Origin: Alphaproteobacteria bacterium
GTDB lineage: Bacteria; Pseudomonadota; Alphaproteobacteria; Acetobacterales; Acetobacteraceae
Assembly: GCA_016869715.1 (NCBI GenBank)
Contig: VGDM01000004.1
Span: forward strand, 81,696 to 145,695
DNA length: 64,000 nucleotides
Reading direction: 5' to 3'
Of this stretch, positions 35,203 through 44,019 are shown piece after piece. A program made the translations under genes and the position numbers. Below the pieces are notes generated by a model. It searched no databases. It was not told where the DNA came from and saw nothing but the letters and a program-made list of their open reading frames with translations. Numbering within the stretch: position 1 is the stretch's first letter; each line of letters opens with the position of its first letter.

Positions 35203-35360
35203 AAAAAGGGTGCGGAGCCACATTGGCCGCTGGCGTCTCATCCTCCCAAGGCCTGCGTCAGCAGGTGGGCGCCAGATACCCGAACCACGGCCCGGACAGA
35301 GCCAGCTCCCGGAGGATGTGCATTGGCCCCGGGGATGAATTGCCTGGCGCACCTAGCAGC
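35203..35360 (-). ncRNA. ssrS: 6S RNA
   Basis: Located between zapA and the 5-FCL gene, the classical ssrS position. On the minus strand the region can form a long rod: an outer stem GGTGCG (35353-35348) with CGCACC (35214-35209), and an inner perfect stem CATCCTCC with GGAGGATG enclosing a GC-rich apical arm. The bubble between them fits the 6S open-promoter mimic that binds sigma-70 RNA polymerase. A run of five U follows the outer stem (35207-35203). Boundaries are approximate; an Rfam RF00013 scan would settle them. Confidence 0.78.
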
Positions 35361-35374
35361 CCCGCGAGCGTTAG

Positions 35375-35710
35375 TTAGGCTTCCTCAAGCCGCGCGGCAA
35401 TGGTCTCAAGCTTTTCCGCGAGCCGGACCAGACCATCGGCGAGCGCGGGGTCGGGCGTGGGGGCTTCGACAACAACGGTGCCGCCGGCCTTCAGCGCTTC
35501 ATTTTCCGCTTTCAGATCCATTGCCTCATCGGCCAATTGCAAGGCGGCCAGCAGCAGCATGCGCGTTTCGCCAAACTGGATGCCCATGGCCTTGAGGGCG
35601 GAGATACGCTGATCCACCTCGGCGGCCATATTGGTCAGGTGCTTTTCCTGACCATCCTGGCAAGCCACCGGATGGGCATAGCCGCCGACACGGACCGTGA
35701 CCTGCGCCAT
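35375..35710 (-). CDS. zapA: Cell division protein ZapA
   Basis: A 111-aa FtsZ-ring stabilising protein. The N-terminal ZapA fold reads VTVRVGGYAHPVACQDGQEKHL, followed by AAEVDQRISALKAMG, and a C-terminal coiled-coil helix rich in Leu, Ala and Glu (LADEAMDLKAENEALKAG ... RLAEKLETIAARLEE). The start overlaps the stop of the upstream coiled-coil gene. 6S RNA follows immediately. Confidence 0.93.
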   Translation of the reverse strand: MAQVTVRVGGYAHPVACQDGQEKHLTNMAAEVDQRISALKAMGIQFGETRMLLLAALQLADEAMDLKAENEALKAGGTVVVEAPTPDPALADGLVRLAEKLETIAARLEEA

Positions 35711-35919
35711 CAGCCGTCATGCCCCAGATTGGCGCGCAGCTTGGCGATGGAGGCCTCGAGCCGGGTAGCGAGGGCAGCAACAGCGGCCTTCGGCACCATA
35801 TCGCCTTCAACGGGTGGGGTGGTGGCACGGCGGGCTTCCACGGCGCGATTAAGACGTTCCAGGGCTGCTTCCAGCCGGATCATCGCCGCACCCATTGTGT
35901 CAGCTTGCTGCTCGCTCAT
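35710..35919 (-). CDS. Small coiled-coil protein upstream of zapA (DUF4164-like)
   Basis: A 69-aa, almost entirely helical protein (GAAMIRLEAALERLNRAVEA ... VAALATRLEASIAKLRANLG). Its size, coiled-coil character and position directly before zapA in alphaproteobacteria fit the DUF4164 family. It overlaps zapA by 4 bp (ATGA), so the two are made together and may interact (inference). Confidence 0.75.
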   Translation of the reverse strand: MSEQQADTMGAAMIRLEAALERLNRAVEARRATTPPVEGDMVPKAAVAALATRLEASIAKLRANLGHDG

Positions 35920-36001
35920 GCTTTTCCAAATGCCTTGGCGCCAAGACTTCTTGCGGCTAAGGGATCGTTGAAATGCTTGGCATGCAAAGGCCTCTGGGTC
36001 A

Positions 36002-36451
36002 ATGGTAGAGGCGTTTCTGAAGCGGCCCGCGATGGTGGTGCATGGGCGCGGGCAGGCCGCATGGGCACTGCGTGTCGCGGCCGGGCGGCCCGTGCTGCTG
36101 CTCTCGGCGCCCGGTGCAGCGCTGAATGCGGGGCCAGGCTGGTTCAAATCCGTGCTGGACCAGGCGGCGGCTGAACATCCCGGCGCGAACTTTACCGCCG
36201 TGCTGGATTGCGCAGCTGCCCCAGGGGCCGCGCTGGCGGCCTTGCGGGCCGGGTTCAAGCTGCTGGTATTCGATCTCGCGCATCCTGCCGCCGAAAGCGT
36301 ACTGGGCGCCGCCGCCGAAGCGGGGGCCGAGGTTTTGGGCACCAGACCGATGGCGCTCGATCTCGGCACGCTCGATCCGCGCCGGCGGGATCATGAAAGG
36401 CGCATTACTGCGCTTTTCGCCACAGTGCCGCCACAGGACCAGCCGAGATAA
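36002..36451 (+). CDS. Conserved hypothetical protein upstream of class I aldolase
   Basis: A 149-aa soluble protein with a Rossmann-like alternation of strands and helices (AMVVHGRGQAAWALRVAAGRPVLLLSAP; FTAVLDCAAAPGAALAALRAG; KLLVFDLAHPAAESVLGAAAEAGAEVLG). No catalytic signature is evident. It lies 72 bp upstream of the aldolase gene on the same strand, a pairing that may be functional. Function unknown. Confidence 0.65.
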   Translation: MVEAFLKRPAMVVHGRGQAAWALRVAAGRPVLLLSAPGAALNAGPGWFKSVLDQAAAEHPGANFTAVLDCAAAPGAALAALRAGFKLLVFDLAHPAAESVLGAAAEAGAEVLGTRPMALDLGTLDPRRRDHERRITALFATVPPQDQPR

Positions 36452-36523
36452 CGAGCTCGTGACAGGCAATGCCGGCTGGGCTATCGCCACATCCGCCTTT
36501 TGAGCAATGAAAAGGAACCCAAG

Positions 36524-37444
36524 ATGAAGCTGACGCGTCGCGTGAAGGAAATCCTCTCCTGGTATGAAAGCGACACACCCGGCACCAAGGCGAATCTCGC
36601 CCGCATCCTGATGGAAGGGAAGCTGGGTGGCACGGGGCGCATGGTGATCCTGCCGGTGGATCAGGGGTTTGAGCACGGCCCGGCGCGGTCCTTCGCACCG
36701 AATCCAGCGGCCTATGATCCGCATTATCATTTCGAATTGGCGATTGAAGCGGGGCTGAATGCTTATGCCGCGCCGCTTGGCATGATTGAAGCCGGTGCCG
36801 CTACTTTCGCGGGTTCCATCCCGACCATCCTGAAAGTCAATTCATCCAATAGCCTTTCCACCACCAAGGATCAGGCGGTGACTGCGAGCGTCGCCGATGC
36901 ACTCCGCCTTGGGTGTTCGGCAATTGGGTTCACCATCTATCCGTCATCCGAATACCAGTTTGAGATGATGGAAGAACTGCGCGAATTGGTGGAAGAAGCC
37001 AAGGCAGCCGGGCTCGCTGTGGTGGTCTGGTCCTATCCGCGCGGGCCGATGCTGGATAAGAACGGTGAAACCGCCTTCGATATTTGCGCCTATGCCGCCC
37101 ATATGGCCGCGCTGCTGGGGGCGCATATCATCAAGGTAAAGCCGCCCACCGATGTGCTGAGCCTGGATGCCGCAAAAAAAGTTTATATTGAGCGCAAGAT
37201 TGATGGCAGTGACCTCGCGAGGCGCATCAGCCATGTGGTGCAGGCCTGTTTCAATGGTCGTCGTCTTGTTGTGTTCTCGGGCGGTGAGGCGAAGGGTACG
37301 GATGCGCTGCTCGCTGAGGCGCGCGCGATTCATGCCGGTGGCGGCAATGGGTCAATCGTTGGGCGCAACGCCTTCCAGCGCCCGAAGGATGAGGCGCTGA
37401 AGCTGCTCGGCCAGATGATCGAAGTCTATGAGGGCAAGGCCTGA
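36524..37444 (+). CDS. Class I fructose-bisphosphate aldolase (DhnA/FbaB type)
   Basis: A 306-aa Schiff-base aldolase of glycolysis/gluconeogenesis. Key stretches: RMVILPVDQGFEHGPARSF, ILKVNSSNSL, VVVWSYPRGPMLDKNG, HIIKVKPPTD, whose first Lys fits the Schiff-base position, and VVFSGGEAKGTDALLAEA for phosphate binding. The length matches the archaeal-type FbaB family in proteobacteria. ATG 36524 is preceded by AAAGGAACC; an upstream TTG at 36500 is in frame but less likely. An 18-bp palindrome follows the gene. Confidence 0.9.
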   Translation: MKLTRRVKEILSWYESDTPGTKANLARILMEGKLGGTGRMVILPVDQGFEHGPARSFAPNPAAYDPHYHFELAIEAGLNAYAAPLGMIEAGAATFAGSIPTILKVNSSNSLSTTKDQAVTASVADALRLGCSAIGFTIYPSSEYQFEMMEELRELVEEAKAAGLAVVVWSYPRGPMLDKNGETAFDICAYAAHMAALLGAHIIKVKPPTDVLSLDAAKKVYIERKIDGSDLARRISHVVQACFNGRRLVVFSGGEAKGTDALLAEARAIHAGGGNGSIVGRNAFQRPKDEALKLLGQMIEVYEGKA

Positions 37445-37457
37445 GGGTCGGCCCGCG

Positions 37458-37475
37458 GGGCGGCGCGCGCCGCCC
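37458..37475 (+). terminator. Perfect GC palindrome after the aldolase gene
   Basis: GGGCGGCGC-GCGCCGCCC is a perfect 18-bp palindrome 14 bp downstream of the stop. It lacks a T-tract and is a weak candidate for a transcript end. Confidence 0.35.
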
Positions 37476-37534
37476 GGCTTGACCCGTAACGCTATGCGGG
37501 CCGAAAATGGCCGCGTGTCAAGGCGGCTTTTTGA

Positions 37535-38485
37535 ATGACAGATGATTTTAGCGCGACGGGCTTGGATTTCACTCTGCCCGTGGCGGCGCGTGGTTATCGC
37601 TGGTGGTATCTGGATGCGCTTTCCGATGATGGTGCGCATGGCATTACCATCATCGCCTTTCTGGGCACGGTATTTTCCCCCTGGTATGCTTTTGCGCGGC
37701 GTGGTGGCGGTGGCGATCCGCTGAACCATTGCTGCATGCATGTGGCACTTTACGGCAAGCCGGCACGCTGGGCGATGACGGATCGACCACGTGGTGCGCT
37801 CAATCGTGGTGCTGATTTCCTGCAAATTGGGCCAAGTGCCATGCGCTGGGATGGCAGCAAATTGCTGGTTGATCTTGCGGAAGTCACCGCCCCGATTCCG
37901 GGCAAGTTACGCGGGCGTGTGGCGCTTTATCCTGAGGCACTATCGCATCGGGCCTTTCGCTTGGATGGCGTGGGGCGGCATCATTGGCAGCCGATTGCAC
38001 CGCGTTCGCGCGTGGAGGTTGCTTTTGACAATCCTGCGCTGCACTGGTCCGGCTTTTCGTATTTTGACACCAACACCGGCATCGCGCCGTTGGAAGAGGA
38101 TTTCCTATTCTGGGATTGGTGCCGCGCGCCCATGCCGGAAGCCACCGCGATTTTGTATAATGCGTCGTGCCGGGATGGATCGGCGCAATCACTCGCGCTG
38201 CAGGTGAGCCGCGCCGGCGAGGTTGCCGATATGCCGATCCCCCCGCAGGCCGTGATGCCGCCTGGACTGTGGCGCGTCGCGCGCCCGACACGATCTGAAG
38301 ATGGCATGGCAGAGCTGGTGCGCGCTTTGGTGGATGCGCCGTTTTATACGCGATCCGAAATTCGTACGCGGCTATTGGGGCAGAATGCCATTGCGGTGCA
38401 TGAAAGCCTGGCCTTGAACCGGTTTGATAATCTGGCGGTGCAGGCGCTGATGCTGCCCTTCAGAGTGCCGAGGGCGCGGGGCTGA
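37535..38485 (+). CDS. crtC: Carotenoid 1,2-hydratase
   Basis: A 316-aa enzyme adding water to the 1,2 double bond of acyclic carotenoids (neurosporene, lycopene) in the spheroidene/spirilloxanthin branches. CrtC-like features: GYRWWYLDALSDDGAHGITIIAFLGTVFSPWY near the start, PLNHCCMHVALYG, HHWQPIAPRSRVEV and GFSYFDTNTGIAPLEEDF. No other crt, bch or puf genes are nearby. It indicates acyclic methoxy- or hydroxy-carotenoid synthesis and perhaps a phototrophic ancestry. Confidence 0.87.
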   Translation: MTDDFSATGLDFTLPVAARGYRWWYLDALSDDGAHGITIIAFLGTVFSPWYAFARRGGGGDPLNHCCMHVALYGKPARWAMTDRPRGALNRGADFLQIGPSAMRWDGSKLLVDLAEVTAPIPGKLRGRVALYPEALSHRAFRLDGVGRHHWQPIAPRSRVEVAFDNPALHWSGFSYFDTNTGIAPLEEDFLFWDWCRAPMPEATAILYNASCRDGSAQSLALQVSRAGEVADMPIPPQAVMPPGLWRVARPTRSEDGMAELVRALVDAPFYTRSEIRTRLLGQNAIAVHESLALNRFDNLAVQALMLPFRVPRARG

Positions 38486-38492
38486 AGGCGCG

Positions 38493-41400
38493 CTATCTGA
38501 AATCCCGGCTCGCGGGCAACTTCCCCCGCGGCGGGCGACAATCATCCTGCGGGCGGCGGATTTCATCGGCGCGGCCAAGCGCTGCCTCTGCCCAGCCGCT
38601 GCCCGCGTCGCGCAACAAGCCTTCCAGCAGATCGGAACGATCCACCAGGCGGCGCGCGATCACATGGATGATCGGCACTTCGGCGTGGCGATCCTCACGC
38701 TCCACCCGGCCTTCCACTTGCAATAGCCGCGCGCCGCGCAGGGCACGCCGATCACGCGCAGCGATATCGGTATAGACCACCAGATTGGCGGTGCCGTGCT
38801 CATCTTCGATGGTGATGAAAATCACGCCCTTGGCGGAACCGGGGCGCTGGCGCATCAGCACAAGCCCTGCCAGGCGCAGCAACCGGCCTGCGGGCCATGT
38901 CTGCAAGTCGCGCGTATCACGCAGCCCTTCGGCACGCAATTCTGCGCGCAACAGCGCCAAGGGATGCTGCCCAAGCGTCAGGCCAAGGGCCGCGTAATCA
39001 TGCACAATATGCTCGCCCTCATGTTCTGCCGGCAAGACAGGTTTCGCTTCGGGCAGGATGGGTGCCTCATTGGCCAAGGCGGCATCCACGCCATCGCGCG
39101 GCGCGAAAAGCGGCAAGTCGCGCGGCGTGCCCCGTGCTCCGCGCGCCGCCCAGGCAGCATCACGGCGCAGCACACCAGGAAAGGCATTGGCGGCGGCGAG
39201 TGCACTCAAAGCGCCTTGAGAAAGCCGCGCGCGCCAGGCCAAATCCTCCACACTTACAAAGGGCGCACCATTGCGTGCGGCGCGGGCCATCAGTAGCGCT
39301 TCCGCATCACGCTGCGCCAGCCCGGCAACCAGGCACAGCCCCAGCCGCAGCGCCAGGCCGCCCGTGCTTTCGGGGGCTTCTTCCAGGCTGCTATCCCAAT
39401 CGCTGGCATTCACATCCACCGCGCGCACAACAACGCCGTGGTCCCGCGCATCGCGCATGATTTGCGCCGGCGCGTAAAACCCCAAGGGCTGGCTGTTCAA
39501 CAGCGCACAGGCAAAGGCCGCCGGGTGGTGGCATTTCAACCAAGCCGAGGCATAAACCAGATGCGCGAAGCTCGCCGCATGGCTTTCGGGAAAACCATAG
39601 CTGCCAAAGCCTTCGATTTGCGCAAAGACACGCTCCGCCAATTCCTGCGCGTAACCGCGGCGTGTCATGCCGGCCACCAGCTTGTCCTTGTGGCGTGTGA
39701 CCAGGCCCTGTTGACGGAAGGTTGCCATGGCGCGGCGCAATTGATCCGCTTCTTCCGGCGTGAAGCCAGCCGCGACAATCGCAAGCCGCATCGCCTGTTC
39801 CTGGAATAGCGGCACGCCAAGCGTACGCCCCAACACCTGGCGCAATTCATCCGCTGGGCCAAAGGCAGGATCGGGCGCTGGGTATTCCACCGCCTCCAGC
39901 CCCTGACGTCGGCGCAAATAGGGATGCACCATATCGCCTTGGATGGGGCCAGGGCGCACAATCGCCACCTGCACCACCAGATCATAAAAGGCGCGTGGCT
40001 TGAGGCGCGGCAGCATATTCATCTGCGCGCGGCTTTCCACCTGAAACACGCCAACGGAATCCGCACGCCGCAACATGGCATAGGTTTCCGCGCAATCGTG
40101 CGGCAGGTTTGCCAGGTTCAAGGCAAGGCGCCGATGCTGCCCCAGCAGATCAAAACTGCGCCGAAGGCAGGATAGCATGCCAAGCCCCAGCACATCCACC
40201 TTCATGATGCCGAGTGCATCAATATCATCCTTGTCCCATTCCAGAACGGTGCGGTCTTCCATCGCCGCCTGCGTCACCACCGCCAATTCCGTGAGCTTGC
40301 CGCGCGTGATGACAAAGCCACCGACATGGGTTGCGGTATGGCGCGGGAAATCCTGCAATTCTTCAGCCAGATCAAGCGTCATCGCCAAGCGCGGATCGCT
40401 GATGTCAAAGCCCTCATCGACCGCCAATTCCGCCAGGCTCATCTCCCGCCCCGGCCCCCAGCCGGCCTTGGCGAGGCGTGCGGTGATATCCTCGGTCAGG
40501 CCCATCACCTTGCCCACTTCGCGAATAGCGCTGCGCGGGCGATAGCGGATCAGGGTCGCGCAAATCGCTGCGCGGTCGCGGCCATAGCGCGCGTAAAGAT
40601 GCTGGATCACCTCCTCTCGCCGGTCGTGCTCGAAATCAATATCTATATCGGGCGGCTCGCCACGACTGGCCGAGACAAAACGCTCAAACAGCAGATCATG
40701 TTTTTCGGGATCAACCGCAGTGATGCCCAGCACATAGCAAACCGTGGAATTTGCCGCCGAACCACGCCCTTGGCACAGAATGCCGCACGCGCGGGCGAAG
40801 CGAATAATCTCATGCACGGTCAGGAAATAGGGCGCATAGCCAAGATCATTGATCAGCTTCATTTCATGCGCGATGCGCGTCGTAATCGCATCCGGCACCT
40901 GCACCGGCCAGCGCACGGCAACAGCTTCGGCCACACGCGCTTCCAGGCTTTGCTGCGCGGTGAGGCCCGGGTCCAGCACCTCATCGGGGTATTCATAGCG
41001 CAAATGATCGAGCGAAAAGCCGCGCGTGGTCGCCAGCACATCAAGGCTTGATTGTAGCGCATCCGGGTAGCGCGCGAAAAGCCGTGCCATTTTGGCAGGG
41101 GATTTCAAATGGCGTTCGGCATTGGGCTCCGCCGCCTGGCCCAAGGCTTCCACGGTGCAGCGCAGGCGAATGGCGCTGAGCACATCCGCGAGCCGCCGCC
41201 GCGATGGCACATGATAACGCACATTATTGGTGGCTAGCAGCCGCGCCCCACTCGCTTCCGCCAAAGCGGCGTGGTGCGCGAGCAGCGATGCGTCATCGCC
41301 CAATAACGGGTACGCCACAGCAATCAGCGGCGGCAAGGCAAGGCGCAACCCACTCAGGCGGCGCAAGGCGGCGGGCGTAACGGGTGGGATGGCGGCCAGC

Positions 41401-41765
41401 GCCATGCCCTCGGCCGCGTCGCACAGCATATCGAAATCCAGCCGACATTTACCCTTGGGCGCGGCCATGCGCCCGGCTGAAAGCAGCGCCGTCAGCCTGC
41501 CATAGGCCGCGCGATCCGCGGGCCAGGCCAGCCATTCCGCGCCATCTTCCAGCCGCAGCCGGCAGCCCGGCGCGAAGGCCAAGCCCGCCGCCTTGGCCGC
41601 ACCATGTGCGCGCACCACACCAGCAAGCCCATTGGTATCGCAAAGCCCGAACCCGGCATGGCCTAAGGCCGCCGCCTGTTCCACCAATTCCTCAGGATGG
41701 GAGGCGCCATCCAGGAAGGAGAAATTGGATCGCGCCGCCACCTCCGCATAGCCGCGCGTGGTCAT
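38493..41765 (-). CDS. dnaE2: Error-prone DNA polymerase DnaE2 (ImuC)
   Basis: C-family polymerase (1090 aa) that performs damage-induced mutagenic synthesis with ImuA/ImuB. An N-terminal PHP domain starts YAEVAARSNFSFLDGASHPE. The polymerase core shows GRGSAANSTVCYVLGIT and the catalytic aspartates in PPDIDIDFEHDRREE, then TATHVGGFVITRGKL, and YGFPESHAASFAHLVYASAW in the fingers. An OB domain lies near the C-terminus (LVLMRQRPGSAKGVIFITIEDE). The ATG overlaps the imuB stop (ATGA). Length fits DnaE2 (about 1050-1100) rather than replicative DnaE. Confidence 0.96.
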   Translation of the reverse strand: MTTRGYAEVAARSNFSFLDGASHPEELVEQAAALGHAGFGLCDTNGLAGVVRAHGAAKAAGLAFAPGCRLRLEDGAEWLAWPADRAAYGRLTALLSAGRMAAPKGKCRLDFDMLCDAAEGMALAAIPPVTPAALRRLSGLRLALPPLIAVAYPLLGDDASLLAHHAALAEASGARLLATNNVRYHVPSRRRLADVLSAIRLRCTVEALGQAAEPNAERHLKSPAKMARLFARYPDALQSSLDVLATTRGFSLDHLRYEYPDEVLDPGLTAQQSLEARVAEAVAVRWPVQVPDAITTRIAHEMKLINDLGYAPYFLTVHEIIRFARACGILCQGRGSAANSTVCYVLGITAVDPEKHDLLFERFVSASRGEPPDIDIDFEHDRREEVIQHLYARYGRDRAAICATLIRYRPRSAIREVGKVMGLTEDITARLAKAGWGPGREMSLAELAVDEGFDISDPRLAMTLDLAEELQDFPRHTATHVGGFVITRGKLTELAVVTQAAMEDRTVLEWDKDDIDALGIMKVDVLGLGMLSCLRRSFDLLGQHRRLALNLANLPHDCAETYAMLRRADSVGVFQVESRAQMNMLPRLKPRAFYDLVVQVAIVRPGPIQGDMVHPYLRRRQGLEAVEYPAPDPAFGPADELRQVLGRTLGVPLFQEQAMRLAIVAAGFTPEEADQLRRAMATFRQQGLVTRHKDKLVAGMTRRGYAQELAERVFAQIEGFGSYGFPESHAASFAHLVYASAWLKCHHPAAFACALLNSQPLGFYAPAQIMRDARDHGVVVRAVDVNASDWDSSLEEAPESTGGLALRLGLCLVAGLAQRDAEALLMARAARNGAPFVSVEDLAWRARLSQGALSALAAANAFPGVLRRDAAWAARGARGTPRDLPLFAPRDGVDAALANEAPILPEAKPVLPAEHEGEHIVHDYAALGLTLGQHPLALLRAELRAEGLRDTRDLQTWPAGRLLRLAGLVLMRQRPGSAKGVIFITIEDEHGTANLVVYTDIAARDRRALRGARLLQVEGRVEREDRHAEVPIIHVIARRLVDRSDLLEGLLRDAGSGWAEAALGRADEIRRPQDDCRPPRGKLPASRDFR

Positions 41766-43255
41766 GGCAAATCGCCCTGCACCACCCAGCGCCCATCGGC
41801 ATGGCAAAGCCAGAGCCTTTCACCGGAAGCGAGTTGCACGCGGTGATAATCCCGTGCTGGCGGCAATGCGCCGCCATGCCACCATTCTGCTTCCAGCCGT
41901 AGCGGCCCCTCCGCACGGGTCAGCGCGTAATGCCGCCCGCGCCAGCGCAGCGCAGCGGGCGCGCCTTCGGCAAAGGCAGTGACCTGCACAGCCTCAGGCC
42001 GGCGGCGCAGCAGCACCGGCGTAGCGCGCGCGCCCCAGCCGGGCGGGGTGGGATTGGGTGCTTCATGCGGGGCGGCAGCGCGCCATTGCCTCTCTGGCCA
42101 ATGGCTTGGCATCGGTGCGGGGCGGGCCAGGTGCAGCCTTTGGCGGAGGCGATCCAGCAATTGCGCCAAAACCCCATCCGGGCGCGGCGCGGCGCCCATG
42201 GGCAGGGCGCCCTGCCCTTCTGCGCCCATGGGGTCGGTCGCCAAGGCTTGCAGGGTGAAACGCTCAAAACCGAGTTCCGGCGCCAGGCTGGTGAGGGGCT
42301 CAGCGAAAAGCCGCGCCAGATGCGCGGGGTCGCGGTTGGGCACACCGGTGCCGATCATCAGGCGCTGTTCCGTGCTATCCACGCGCCAGGCGGTCAGGCA
42401 CAATCGCCGCGCGCCAAGTCCGGCGCGGGCCAGCCGCGCACAAAGCGCTACCAGCAGCCGATCGAGCAAGGCGGCAATCGCCTCGGCAGTCAGGATCGGT
42501 TCCGGCAGGGCGCGAGTCACGGCCAGATCGGGCGGCGCGGCGATGGGGGTGATGGGTGGCGCGCGGCGGCCCGTGGCGGCATCCAGCGCCTCCAGCAAGG
42601 GCGCGCCAAAGCGCCGTGCGAGCGGCGCGCGGGGCTGGCGCAGCACATCACCAATCATGCGCAGTCCAAGCCGGGCGAGGTCTTCCACCATCGCCCCCGG
42701 CAGGCGAAGCGCGGGGCCAAGCGGTAGGGGTGCCACGGCTTTTTCTTGCGCCCCTGGCGCGATGATCGGCGCATCCCGCCGTACCCGCGCCAGCGCCATG
42801 GCGGAAGCCGCCGCGCTGGCAATGGCGCCCTGGGCGGTAAGCCCCGCCTCGGCCAGCTTGGCGATAAGGCAGGCGAGCAAGGCGGCCTCACCGCCGAATA
42901 AATGATCGCAGCCGGTGACATCCAGCAGCAGGCCATCGGGCGGCAGGGCAGCGCTGATCGGGGTGAAGCGCTGCACCCAAATGGCGAGGTCACGGAGCCC
43001 CGCAGCGCTGGCTTCCGGCATGGCGGGAAGCACTAGCAAATCGGGCAACAGCGCCTCGGCATCGGCCAGCGCCTGGCCTGGCTCCAGCCCCGCCGCCGCG
43101 GCCTGGTGATCCAGCTCAACAAGCAGGCGCCGCGCGCCCTGCCGCGCCCAAAGTGCCAAGGGCTGATCCGCCGGCAGATCGGGGCGGGTCTGGCGCAGAT
43201 GCTCCGCCGCCCAGAAGGGTAGATGCACAGCAAGGTAACGGCGGGCGGGCTTCAT
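41762..43255 (-). CDS. imuB: ImuB, Y-family polymerase-like mutasome subunit
   Basis: A 497-aa Y-family-related protein that bridges DnaE2 to the beta clamp. It starts RRYLAVHLPFWAAEHLRQ, with RRLLVELDHQAAAAGLEPGQALADA, and contains the palm-like LLLDVTGCDHLFGGEAALL, in which the catalytic acidic pair of true Y-polymerases is not obvious. Thumb and little-finger-like regions follow, and a C-terminal domain is unique to ImuB (ALRWRGRHYALTRAEGPLR). It overlaps both neighbours by 4 bp. Damage-induced through the LexA box upstream of imuA. Confidence 0.93.
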   Translation of the reverse strand: MKPARRYLAVHLPFWAAEHLRQTRPDLPADQPLALWARQGARRLLVELDHQAAAAGLEPGQALADAEALLPDLLVLPAMPEASAAGLRDLAIWVQRFTPISAALPPDGLLLDVTGCDHLFGGEAALLACLIAKLAEAGLTAQGAIASAAASAMALARVRRDAPIIAPGAQEKAVAPLPLGPALRLPGAMVEDLARLGLRMIGDVLRQPRAPLARRFGAPLLEALDAATGRRAPPITPIAAPPDLAVTRALPEPILTAEAIAALLDRLLVALCARLARAGLGARRLCLTAWRVDSTEQRLMIGTGVPNRDPAHLARLFAEPLTSLAPELGFERFTLQALATDPMGAEGQGALPMGAAPRPDGVLAQLLDRLRQRLHLARPAPMPSHWPERQWRAAAPHEAPNPTPPGWGARATPVLLRRRPEAVQVTAFAEGAPAALRWRGRHYALTRAEGPLRLEAEWWHGGALPPARDYHRVQLASGERLWLCHADGRWVVQGDLP

Positions 43256-43941
43256 GTGCCCCCCGCCGCCAGATGTAGCCTGTTGGTCGCCGGGTTGAAC
43301 GCCACATCCCAAGGCCCCGCCGGGGCGCCGCCGCGTTGGCGAAGCAGTGTCAGGCGCCAGTGCGGCGACCCATCAACCGAAAGCGGGGCGATATGCCAGC
43401 GCGTGCGCGCGACAGAGTCACCAGTGGCGCCATCCGGGCGGAGCAGCAGGCCGAAAACGCCACCTGCCTCGGCGGCCAGATGCAGGCGGCGCGTTGCGGT
43501 CAGATCAAGCCCCTGCCCGCTGCCGGCCATCAGCACGGCAGCGCCCAAGGCAGGGCAGCGCAGGGCTTCTTCCATGGCCCAGAGCGCTTCCGGCCAACGC
43601 GCTGCCCGCGCCAGGATCAGATTTTCCGGGGTAAGGCCGAAGGGCAGCAGCCCCGGCGGCCAGACAAGATTCGATTCCTGTTCGGTGGCAATCCAGAGCA
43701 CCTGCCCGCCGCAATTCGCCAGCAGAATGGAGCCAAAAGCCACGCCAGATCCGGGGCTTGCGGCGTAAACCTCATGTAACGCACCACGCGCCAGGCCAGC
43801 CCCGATCAAGCCATTGTCAGCAAAAACCGGAATGGGCGTGCTGGCATGGCCCCTAGGGGCGCGGGTGGTCAGCCCGGCCAGGGTATCGCGCAGCCGGGCC
43901 AAGGCAGCGTTGCGGGGGGAAAGGGGATCGGCGGCAGTCAT
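43252..43941 (-). CDS. imuA: ImuA, RecA-like mutasome accessory protein
   Basis: First gene of the imuA-imuB-dnaE2 SOS cassette (229 aa). ImuA proteins are RecA/SulA-like and help target the mutasome. Visible features: GLARGALHEVYAASPGSGVAFGSILLA, VLWIATEQESNLVWPPGLLPFGL, and LLMAG-type strands ending in the variable C-terminus. A canonical Walker A is not evident. The promoter carries a perfect alphaproteobacterial LexA box 21 bp upstream of the ATG. Confidence 0.92.
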   Translation of the reverse strand: MTAADPLSPRNAALARLRDTLAGLTTRAPRGHASTPIPVFADNGLIGAGLARGALHEVYAASPGSGVAFGSILLANCGGQVLWIATEQESNLVWPPGLLPFGLTPENLILARAARWPEALWAMEEALRCPALGAAVLMAGSGQGLDLTATRRLHLAAEAGGVFGLLLRPDGATGDSVARTRWHIAPLSVDGSPHWRLTLLRQRGGAPAGPWDVAFNPATNRLHLAAGGT

Positions 43942-43962
43942 GGGAAAGAAAGCTTATCAAAA

Positions 43963-43977
43963 GAACAAAATAAGAAC
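43963..43977 (-). promoter_or_regulatory. LexA box (SOS box) of the imuAB-dnaE2 cassette
   Basis: On the minus strand GTTC-TTATTTT-GTTC, a perfect match to the alphaproteobacterial GTTC-N7-GTTC LexA operator, lies 21-36 bp upstream of the imuA ATG. It overlaps a likely -35 TTGTTC; GATAAG downstream could be the -10. Damage induction of the cassette follows from known alphaproteobacterial SOS regulation. Confidence 0.92.
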
Positions 43978-44019
43978 AAGTCATATTGTGCAGCCTAGTG
44001 ACCGCTTCATGCCTCCCTG

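Noticed and set aside
35161..35595. Open frame on the plus strand across 6S RNA and zapA
   Set aside because: No family features; the region is explained by zapA and 6S RNA on the minus strand.
35710..36369. Long N-terminal extension of the small coiled-coil gene before zapA
   Set aside because: The extension runs antisense to the 36.0 kb gene and is Ala/Ser/Pro-rich; ATG 35919 gives the normal small protein.
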